DNA of 64,000 nt from contig JBGAJM010000002.1 in NCBI GenBank assembly GCA_044224925.1, forward strand, positions 62,001 to 126,000. The letters run 5' to 3'. Shown here piece by piece: positions 54,420 through 61,550 of this stretch. Source of the stretch: Kapaibacterium sp044224925. GTDB lineage: Bacteria; Bacteroidota; Ignavibacteria; Kapaibacteriales; Kapaibacteriaceae. The notes under the pieces were generated by a model. The model did not search any database. It was not told the origin of the DNA and saw only the letters and a list, made by a program, of their open reading frames with translations. A program made the position numbers and the translations under genes. How positions within the stretch are numbered: the stretch's first letter is position 1; each line of letters starts with the position of its first letter.

Positions 54420-54427
54420 TATCTTTG
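54420..54427 (+). promoter_or_regulatory. Putative near-leaderless promoter box of the TonB-dependent receptor
   Basis: TATCTTTG matches TAnnTTTG and ends 4 nt before the GTG start at 54432, 20 bp after the upstream stop. The four intervening bases are CCCC, so no ribosome-binding site exists. Confidence 0.45.
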
Positions 54428-54431
54428 CCCC

Positions 54432-56546
54432 GTGAAAACATCGATACGCCCTTCCACCCTCCTCCTTTTCTTCCTGTTTTGTTCCCTCCCTGCCCTTGCG
54501 CAGCGTAGAGACAGCACGCGTGTGCGTGATTCCATCCGAACCTATGCCAAAGAGGGCATTGTGGTCACCGGTACTCGGAACGAAGTGCGCGTGAAGGATT
54601 CGCCGGTGCGCGTTGAGGTGATCGGGAAAGAGCGGATACGGACCACGGCCATGGTAACGCTGGCCGATCTGCTTAAAGAGCAAACGGGACTGTTGATGCA
54701 GGGTAACGTGCGAACGGGTGTGCAGATGAACGGACTGGGTCCGGACTACACCATGATCCTGATCGACGGACAGCCCATGGTTGGTCGCGTTGCCGGTGTA
54801 CTCGACCTCTCGCGCGTTTCCGTTGGCAACATCGAACGCGTGGAGATCGTGAAAGGACCGATGTCGAGCATGTACGGAAGCGAGGCGCTCGCGGGTGTGA
54901 TCAACGTGATCACGAAACGCCCGAACGATGGATATGGTGGACGCGTATCATCGCAGTACCTGTACCATGGACAGTCTGAGATACAAGCCGAGGGGACGTA
55001 TGGTTCGGCAACAACGGAGCTGAGTGCCTTTGCGAATTACAAGAACTCACCATCGTTCACGCTCACGACGTCGAATGGGGAATGGCCGTACTCGTCGTTC
55101 GAAGACGGAACGTTGCACCTCAAAGGTCTATGGTCTGTCGCAAAGGGATTGAAGATCAAGGGTTCTGCACGAGCGTTCGGTACGCATACGCGAGGGACCT
55201 TCGTTGAATCGGTGCTCGGTCAGATCGCCACGAACACCGGAAGTGTAGAGCAATATGATCTGAGCGGTACGGCAGGCGTTGAATACACGAGTGGAAAGGC
55301 GCACCTCTTGTGCAATGCCTACGCCACGATGTACAATGAGCGGTACAACTTCGATGTGCCGCAAGGTGAGCGAGGCACGGTGGACGATCTCCTTCGTCGC
55401 ACAGCTCGTCTCTATGCGCAATACGATCTCCTGATGGGCGTGAACGATCGGATGACGATCGGTGGTGAGTTCCTGTATGAGGATATCGGAGGCTCGCGGT
55501 ATTACGACTCCCTCACTCCAGGCTACAAGCCCTTCTATCGAACGTATGTTGCCTTCACACAATGGGAGGGGCTTCCGAACGATTGGATCTCCTATGTGGT
55601 GAGTGCACGCCTGGACGACAACAATGTGTATGGAACGGCCATCTCACCGCGCTTCTCCGTTTTGCTCAAACCGGGAGAGCATCTGCGATTCAGCGGATCG
55701 ATCGGAACAGGATTCAAGGCACCGGATTTCCGTCAGAACTTCATTGAATTCTCGAACCGACTACCGGGTGCGGGATACGACCTGATCGGCGCGGCCAGAC
55801 TGGGTGTGCAATTGCAGCCGGAGCGAAGTCTGTCGTACGATCTCGGCCTCCGCTACGAAGACGCCGTGTTCGATGTTGATGATGCGCACGTGCTCATGAA
55901 TGCAGAAGTGCGCGCGTTTCGAAACGACCTGCATAACCTCATCGAGTACTACTTGTATGGATCGTTCGACGGAAGGAACGTGTATTCGTATCGCAACCTT
56001 GCGCGCGTGTACACGCAGGGCCTCGAGATCAACTTGCGCACCGTTGTGGCATTCGACGATGTTGGTTCGTTCGGGATCTCGGGCGGGTATCAACTTCTCG
56101 ATGCCATGGACAAGGAAGTGCTCGATGCCATCGATCAAGGTCAGGCCGGCACGATCGACAAGCCGCTCACGCGCGACGACTATCATGGACTCTGGGGCAG
56201 GTCGCGCAACAGTGGCAACCTGCGGTTCCAATACGATTCTCCGGATCGCGCGTGGAGTGCCAACGTGCGATTCCAGTTCATTGGCAGGTATGGCGACGAA
56301 TCGCTCGACAAGAATGGTATCGTGATCAGTGAACCGCCACGTCGGGTTCTCGACCGCGACGATGAATTCGTTGAGGGCTATACGGTGATGAACGTTGCAT
56401 GTACGCGTTCATTCACGATCGGCGAGATGGAGAATGCTCTTACGATCGGAGCGGGCATGAACAATATCCTCAACGTGTCCAACCCGCAGTATGTACCGGG
56501 TCTTGTTGGACGACAGTTCTTTGTGCAGGCAGGATACCGGTTCTAA
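54432..56546 (+). CDS. TonB-dependent outer-membrane receptor
   Basis: A 704-residue receptor starting with GTG. Signal peptide (STLLLFFLFCSLPALAQ), then the plug domain at about 45-160 (IVVTGTRNEVRVKDSPVRVE, LADLLKEQTGLLM, GSEALAGVINVITK) and a 22-strand barrel ending in an aromatic residue (GYRF). No SusD partner or carboxypeptidase-like N-terminal domain is present, so uptake of a siderophore, cobalamin or metal complex is more likely than a polysaccharide. It ends 4 bp into the convergent paaD. Confidence 0.92.
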   Translation: MKTSIRPSTLLLFFLFCSLPALAQRRDSTRVRDSIRTYAKEGIVVTGTRNEVRVKDSPVRVEVIGKERIRTTAMVTLADLLKEQTGLLMQGNVRTGVQMNGLGPDYTMILIDGQPMVGRVAGVLDLSRVSVGNIERVEIVKGPMSSMYGSEALAGVINVITKRPNDGYGGRVSSQYLYHGQSEIQAEGTYGSATTELSAFANYKNSPSFTLTTSNGEWPYSSFEDGTLHLKGLWSVAKGLKIKGSARAFGTHTRGTFVESVLGQIATNTGSVEQYDLSGTAGVEYTSGKAHLLCNAYATMYNERYNFDVPQGERGTVDDLLRRTARLYAQYDLLMGVNDRMTIGGEFLYEDIGGSRYYDSLTPGYKPFYRTYVAFTQWEGLPNDWISYVVSARLDDNNVYGTAISPRFSVLLKPGEHLRFSGSIGTGFKAPDFRQNFIEFSNRLPGAGYDLIGAARLGVQLQPERSLSYDLGLRYEDAVFDVDDAHVLMNAEVRAFRNDLHNLIEYYLYGSFDGRNVYSYRNLARVYTQGLEINLRTVVAFDDVGSFGISGGYQLLDAMDKEVLDAIDQGQAGTIDKPLTRDDYHGLWGRSRNSGNLRFQYDSPDRAWSANVRFQFIGRYGDESLDKNGIVISEPPRRVLDRDDEFVEGYTVMNVACTRSFTIGEMENALTIGAGMNNILNVSNPQYVPGLVGRQFFVQAGYRF

Positions 56547-57022
56547 ACAGGTTTGAATCCTTCGAACCCTTGTCTGCAGGCATTACAGTAATGCAACGAC
56601 CGACACAACGTTGGACCGAAGGGAGAACGCAACGTGGTGTTATGCGACCCGCAGAACGGGCAGGCCGTATTGTTCAGGACCTCGAGTGAGAGCTCGAGTT
56701 CATAGGGCTCAGGAGGGGCAAGGCCATGTTTGAGAAGGGCGGCACGGCCCTTCTCTGTCAGGAGGTTGGTGTTCCATGGTACGTCGAAGTTCACATCCAC
56801 GGATACGGAATGTGGACCCAATGCTTCGATCGCAGCTGTCACATCACGGCGCATCACATCGATGGCCGGACATCCGACGAATGTTGGCGTCATCGACACG
56901 CGCACATCGTTGTCATCGGAAACATCAACAAGGGTGATGATGCCCATGTCGACAACGGAGATCGTTGGGATCTCCGGATCGTGCACTGTTGAAAGTGCGT
57001 TCAAGACATCTTCACGGGTCAC
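56543..57022 (-). CDS. paaD: Phenylacetate-CoA oxygenase subunit PaaD (MIP18 family)
   Basis: A 159-residue protein. The MIP18/DUF59 part has VHDPEIPTISVVDMGII and TPTFVGCPAIDVMRRDV with the reactive Cys. The C-terminus has a zinc-ribbon-like CPFCGS and CNAC, as in PaaD. PaaD helps assemble the iron centre of the phenylacetyl-CoA epoxidase. It starts 1 bp after paaC and overlaps the TonB receptor gene by 4 bp. Confidence 0.9.
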   Translation of the reverse strand: MTREDVLNALSTVHDPEIPTISVVDMGIITLVDVSDDNDVRVSMTPTFVGCPAIDVMRRDVTAAIEALGPHSVSVDVNFDVPWNTNLLTEKGRAALLKHGLAPPEPYELELSLEVLNNTACPFCGSHNTTLRSPFGPTLCRSLHYCNACRQGFEGFKPV

Positions 57023-57023
57023 G

Positions 57024-57782
57024 TCACCACTCCGCAGAAGGATCCAAGCGGAACACTTCTGTCATCTCATCCAGCAGCGGCTGTAGGTCGGCCGTGTGAA
57101 ACCCTTTCCGTCCTCCAAACACCGGAGTGATCGCCTGCACATCCGGCATACGGAGCGAGGCTGCATTCACGATGTCTGTCACATAGGCGATCCAACGATC
57201 GCGCAGGGCGAGCTCACCTTCGAAGAGACCACTCGAGATGATATCGTTCTCGGCATCGGTCGTTTCGAAGATACCGAGTGCGTACGGCATTGCTTCGTCC
57301 AAGGCGGCTTGCATGCGCGCCTTACTTTCATCACTCCCTTGTCCGCCCAACTGCACCATCCATGTTTGACCATGATAGATGTGATAGCGGATCTCACCAC
57401 GCATCTTGCGAGCAAGCTTTGCCAGTGGCTCATACGAGGAGTGTTGCAGGGCATCGTAGCGCAGTTTCTCCGACGCATCGAACAGGAAATGTCGCACGAG
57501 TGAGAAGTCGTATTCGCCGTTTGGCAGTTCCACAAACTGACAGCAATGGAAGTCACGTTCGTTGCGTGTGAAGGCGATCGTGTCGGGTTCCTGCTCTCCG
57601 AGTTCGTGGAGGAGCGAGTAGAGTGCAAGTGCATGACCGAGTTTGTCCTGTGCGATCGAGGAGAACGCAATGTCCTCTTCGAGCAACGGACCCATTCCCG
57701 TCCATTCTGAATGGCGGTGCGCAATGATCAGTGAATCATCGGCCATTCGATACAGGAGATCTTTGATCGCATTCGTGTTCAT
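57024..57782 (-). CDS. paaC: Phenylacetate-CoA oxygenase subunit PaaC
   Basis: A 252-residue ferritin-like subunit. Family segments include RHSEWTGMGPLLEEDIAFSS, TIAFTRNERDF and MRGEIRYHIYH, with GGRKGFHTADLQPLLDEM near the C-terminus. In the PaaABCE complex PaaC is the structural, iron-free partner of PaaA. Here the first helix reads QDKLGH with His50 where E. coli PaaC has Gln, a possible extra metal ligand. It overlaps paaB by ATGA. The catalytic subunit gene paaA is not present. Confidence 0.92.
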   Translation of the reverse strand: MNTNAIKDLLYRMADDSLIIAHRHSEWTGMGPLLEEDIAFSSIAQDKLGHALALYSLLHELGEQEPDTIAFTRNERDFHCCQFVELPNGEYDFSLVRHFLFDASEKLRYDALQHSSYEPLAKLARKMRGEIRYHIYHGQTWMVQLGGQGSDESKARMQAALDEAMPYALGIFETTDAENDIISSGLFEGELALRDRWIAYVTDIVNAASLRMPDVQAITPVFGGRKGFHTADLQPLLDEMTEVFRLDPSAEW

Positions 57783-58171
57783 GCCTTCGTTCCTTGCTGT
57801 TCTTTCTTGAACTCTTCCACCTTGTTCCGTACCATGTAGGCCGAAACATCACGGTACTTTTTCTCCGGCGTTGTTTCGAAGATCTCGCTATCCTCGGAGG
57901 GCATCGTTACAACGTCACGTGTGTTCACTACCCACAGGTTCAATGTTTGTCCACGACGGGCATACTGTTCCTTGGCCATCAGAAGAGCCAGTTCCTTTGT
58001 TGGTGCATGGAGCGATCCAACATGGACATGACGTCCGCCACTCTTCTGTTGATGGAACACCTCGTAGGTATGAAACTGATCGAGTTCGTGTTTTGGTTCC
58101 AGAGGTTCTGGACGGTCGGGATCGATTTGAGCCCGCGTCACACGCGGATCGAGAGAGATGATCGTGGCCAT
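57779..58171 (-). CDS. paaB: Phenylacetate-CoA oxygenase subunit PaaB
   Basis: A 130-residue protein matching PaaB: TYEVFHQQKSGGRHVHVGSL, then HAPTKELALLMAKEQYARRG and LWVVNTRDVV. It is a bridging subunit in the phenylacetyl-CoA epoxidase. N-terminal and C-terminal extensions of about 30 residues each, with a charged tail, exceed the usual 95-residue length. Upstream of it, across 70 bp, lies a secreted protein gene rather than paaA. Confidence 0.9.
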   Translation of the reverse strand: MATIISLDPRVTRAQIDPDRPEPLEPKHELDQFHTYEVFHQQKSGGRHVHVGSLHAPTKELALLMAKEQYARRGQTLNLWVVNTRDVVTMPSEDSEIFETTPEKKYRDVSAYMVRNKVEEFKKEQQGTKA

Positions 58172-58241
58172 TGGTTCAGATTCTTCTATGAAGGAATGAC
58201 CGAATTTACGGAATTGCAGTCAAATGTGTCCGAAATCGGTC

Positions 58242-60578
58242 TTAATGGAGGACGGTCACGGCAACGGCTCCTGCCGGACCGTTCGCATCGAGGAGCAACA
58301 CATACGGTCCGGTGGGTAGCATGGACACATCCACGCGGAACACATACCGTACCATGCCGCCTTCCTCCCGTGCCTCTATACTTGTTGCGCGCATCACTTC
58401 CCGTCGCACAGCATCCTCGACAATGAGCGTCGGAACGTCGCCTGGGCCGATGCGCACCACTTCGGTCTCAATGGTCGACGAGGAGGGATTGGGGAACGGT
58501 GCCATCATCTGATAGGTGGAACCGGCTCGGATGACCGTGGTGGACACAGGGAGGCCGCATCGCGACGTGCCTGTGAGTGTTTCGACGAGGCCCGAGGTAA
58601 AGACAGGCACCGGAACATCTCTGCAAGTGTCGGGGATGATGATCGTATCGACGACCAGGCCCGACTCGATCGTAGAGCAACAGATACGAAGGGTCTTTGT
58701 ATCAAGCGGAGCGATCACGATCGGGAACTGTCCTTGTGGCATGCTGCAACGGAGGTTCACGACCATGAACGGTCGCGAGATCACCAAGGGGCGCACGGTG
58801 TCGCGATTGCGGATCACGAGGTCCCTGCACGTCAGGTCGCCAACCGTAACGTCCGGTATCTGCAGTCCGGGGCCGATGTTCGCATTCTGCACATCGATCT
58901 GATTGCGAAGGTTGAGGACGACCACATCGATACGATTCGATGTGCCTGGGCATCCATATTCGTCGATGATATCGCAAAAGTAGGTGCCGGCACTTTTCAC
59001 GGAGATCGACGGAGTGGTCTCCCCTGTGCTCCACCGATAGGACGTCATGCCTCGTGGAGCCACGAGCGTGACGGAATCGTCCAAACAGATCGTTGTTTTA
59101 CCCGTGGCCGTGATCGTTGGTTCGAACAATGGTCGGATATCGGCAACAAAGGGTTTCGATCGTAGAACGCAGCCATTGGTGTCGGTGGCCGTTACCGTGA
59201 CGGTGGCAGAGGCGCGCACGACGATGGCATCGGTAGTGTCGCCTGTCGACCAACGGAATGACCGATACGGTCCATTCGTCACGCGAAGCATGGCAGAATC
59301 GCCATAGCAATAGGTGGACCCGGAAAGTCCATTCAGAATGAGCGGAGCAGTGGTCTGGAACACACGCAGCGTGATCGTATCGGCGGATGCCGTACACGTG
59401 AGCGTGTCGAAGGCGGTGATGATGTATCGGCCGGGCTTACTGGCGTATCGATCCGGTCCTGTGAGACCATCGGACCACTTGTATCGAAGCAGATCGGGCG
59501 TCGACGTGAGGAGAACGCTATCGCCCTGGCACACATAGACAAGATCACCTTGGGCGATGGTAACGAGACGCGGACGTGCGTTGAAGTTCGACCGGTAGAC
59601 CTCGGTGCCGACAACGAATCCCAGCGTATCGCTGACCATCCAGATGTCGTCCAAGTTCGAAGTGGCATCGATCCCACATGCACGAAGCTCCCATGTTCGA
59701 CCTGCATCCGATGTGTAGTACACTTGCCGTTCGGAGCCCACGCCCCATCCGGCACGTTCACTTACGAGGAAGGTTCCATAGTTGGTAGAGGGCGTTCGAA
59801 AACGCGTCCACGAGGCTCCCATATCCGTCGAGAAACGGTACTCCCCTGTGACCAATCCGCCGCCGAAGCATTCGCTTCCCGCGCTGGGTACAAGGAACGA
59901 TCTTCCGACGTGGGAGAGTTCTTCATTCCAGGTTCGAAAGCCGGACGTGGCAAACTCGTTCCATGTGCGACCGTAGTCATTGGTCGACCATATCATACCG
60001 CTCGACGCGGCGTATCCGCTTCCATCGCGATACAGGATCGCATCCGTGAGTCCGGTCCCGATATCGTTCGCTTCAAAGAACGACCACGTTGTCCCACCGT
60101 CGGTGGTCCGATAGAATCGAGGTGGTTCTTGGCAGCCGCCAACGAGATAGACGCCTTCATTCTGCGTCAAGAAGTAGCATCCCCATGGGTTATCGCCAGT
60201 GGGAATGTTCGGAGAGACGTTGAACCATGAGATGCCACCGTTGTTGGATCGGAAGATCCCGCCTGGTCCGGACGTGTATCCCACGAGTGGTGTCAGGAAT
60301 TGAATGCTCTCGAGGAACGGGTCACCATTGATCCGGGTACCAAGCCACGTGGTCCCACCGTCAGTGGTCCTGATCACTCGGCCATCATCCGAGCAGACCC
60401 ATCCATAGCGCGGATCGGCGGGCAAGAAGAACACGTCCAGGTACATCACGTTCTCGCCGTATCCCGGAGGGAGCACACACTTCGTCCACTGTGCCTCCAT
60501 AGGCACGGAAGCAAAGGCAAGCAGGCAGATCAGCGAGCAGATCGCCTGCAGAGCTGCAGAACGGAGTGGAGTGAACAA
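58242..60578 (-). CDS. T9SS-secreted protein with YCF48/BNR propeller and Ig-like repeats
   Basis: A 778-residue protein with signal peptide (LQAICSLICLLAFASVPMEA). Residues about 60-340 carry BNR/YCF48-like repeats (RTTDGGTTWLG, RTTDGGTTWSF, STNDYGRTWNE). Three Ig-like repeats at about 345-555 share the phrase W-S-x-G-x-T-T. A choice-of-anchor D-like region (about 560-680) and a C-terminal sorting domain starting FPNPSSS (about 700-778) follow. It is a probable surface or secreted protein. No enzyme function is evident. Confidence 0.8.
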   Translation of the reverse strand: MFTPLRSAALQAICSLICLLAFASVPMEAQWTKCVLPPGYGENVMYLDVFFLPADPRYGWVCSDDGRVIRTTDGGTTWLGTRINGDPFLESIQFLTPLVGYTSGPGGIFRSNNGGISWFNVSPNIPTGDNPWGCYFLTQNEGVYLVGGCQEPPRFYRTTDGGTTWSFFEANDIGTGLTDAILYRDGSGYAASSGMIWSTNDYGRTWNEFATSGFRTWNEELSHVGRSFLVPSAGSECFGGGLVTGEYRFSTDMGASWTRFRTPSTNYGTFLVSERAGWGVGSERQVYYTSDAGRTWELRACGIDATSNLDDIWMVSDTLGFVVGTEVYRSNFNARPRLVTIAQGDLVYVCQGDSVLLTSTPDLLRYKWSDGLTGPDRYASKPGRYIITAFDTLTCTASADTITLRVFQTTAPLILNGLSGSTYCYGDSAMLRVTNGPYRSFRWSTGDTTDAIVVRASATVTVTATDTNGCVLRSKPFVADIRPLFEPTITATGKTTICLDDSVTLVAPRGMTSYRWSTGETTPSISVKSAGTYFCDIIDEYGCPGTSNRIDVVVLNLRNQIDVQNANIGPGLQIPDVTVGDLTCRDLVIRNRDTVRPLVISRPFMVVNLRCSMPQGQFPIVIAPLDTKTLRICCSTIESGLVVDTIIIPDTCRDVPVPVFTSGLVETLTGTSRCGLPVSTTVIRAGSTYQMMAPFPNPSSSTIETEVVRIGPGDVPTLIVEDAVRREVMRATSIEAREEGGMVRYVFRVDVSMLPTGPYVLLLDANGPAGAVAVTVLH

Positions 60579-60601
60579 GGCGGTCAGTTGGTGACTCGTG
60601 C

Positions 60602-61429
60602 TTAGTGAACGATCAGGGCCCTCGACCGCACGATGCGTCGATCGCTGATCAATGTGATCATATAGGCACCGGTGCGAGCCGGTATCCCTTCAGCCGTGCC
60701 GCCATCCCATTGAAAGATCCCATGGTCCGCTTCTGCGGTGACAGCACCTTCAAAAATACGCTGTCCTTGCATGTCCGTGACGGACACCTCGAAACGTTCT
60801 TGTGGCTCGGCAGAGAACTTCACGGTCACAAGGTTCGAGGAAGGCAGCGGGGTGGCAAGGCTTGTGAAGACGGGGATCGTGGTCTCGGCAACGTCGGTGG
60901 TCTTTTCTACAGTGATCTGGACCGGCGTCATGTGATTCCAGAGGTCGTTCGCGTCTTCCCGGCCATTTCCATTCACGGCATTCCCCGTCGCCAGGAGATA
61001 GTAGGTTCCCGGAGTGGTCGGTGCCTTCCACGAGAACGAGAAAGTTGACGTTCCGCTCGACATTGTCCTTGGTGAAGAGTGCGTGAGTTCCCCTCCGCTC
61101 AGGAACAGTCCAGGACCTGCAATAAGGGTCCCCGCATTGGTCTGTGCCGTCAGTGAAGACTTCACGGCAACGTTGATCCCGGCCCGTGTACGAGAGACGT
61201 GGGCGACGACAACGGAAAGCTGGATCGTCTCACCGGGTTGCAACACGATCGGCTGTGTTGTTGAGAGTGAAACGGTTGTTGCAGAGCTCGCAGTAGAGCC
61301 GTGACAGCCACTGCCACCACAACCTTGTGAAGTAGGTAGGGTCCGTCCCACATACCCACTAGGATTAGCGTATAGGGAGGTGCTCGCCAGTGAGCAAAAG
61401 AGGACGAGCAAGAAGTACCGCAGTTGCAT
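60602..61429 (-). CDS. Choice-of-anchor V-type exported protein with CX4CH motif and T9SS domain
   Basis: A 275-residue protein. After a signal peptide (MQLRYFLLVLFCSLASTSLY) comes GCGGSGCHG (Cys37, Cys42, His43), a CX4CH arrangement reminiscent of a heme c site, at the start of a choice-of-anchor V/Reeler-like domain (about 22-175, with STFSFSWKAPTTPGTYYLLATGN). The C-terminus (about 185-275, FEVSVTDMQGQRIFEG, AYMITLISDRR) looks like a T9SS sorting domain. Close relatives with CXXCH occur in this phylum. It starts 120 bp from the upstream stop. Confidence 0.72.
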   Translation of the reverse strand: MQLRYFLLVLFCSLASTSLYANPSGYVGRTLPTSQGCGGSGCHGSTASSATTVSLSTTQPIVLQPGETIQLSVVVAHVSRTRAGINVAVKSSLTAQTNAGTLIAGPGLFLSGGELTHSSPRTMSSGTSTFSFSWKAPTTPGTYYLLATGNAVNGNGREDANDLWNHMTPVQITVEKTTDVAETTIPVFTSLATPLPSSNLVTVKFSAEPQERFEVSVTDMQGQRIFEGAVTAEADHGIFQWDGGTAEGIPARTGAYMITLISDRRIVRSRALIVH

Positions 61430-61495
61430 ATCGATCGATCCGAAGGTGGTGAAGGATTGTTGGTATGATATCCCTGAGCGGAAAAGAGTTACCGC

Positions 61496-61527
61496 AAAAA
61501 GAAAGGGCGCACCGAAGTGCGCCCTTT
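61496..61527 (-). terminator. Rho-independent terminator of the Ig-repeat gene
   Basis: On the minus strand a perfect 11-bp stem AAAGGGCGCAC/GTGCGCCCTTT (61517-61527 with 61502-61512) surrounds a TTCG tetraloop and is followed by CTTTTT (61496-61501). It sits 24 bp after the stop at 61551. It is the clearest intrinsic terminator in the window. Confidence 0.9.
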
Positions 61528-61550
61528 CCTGTTACATGTCGGCGTATGTC

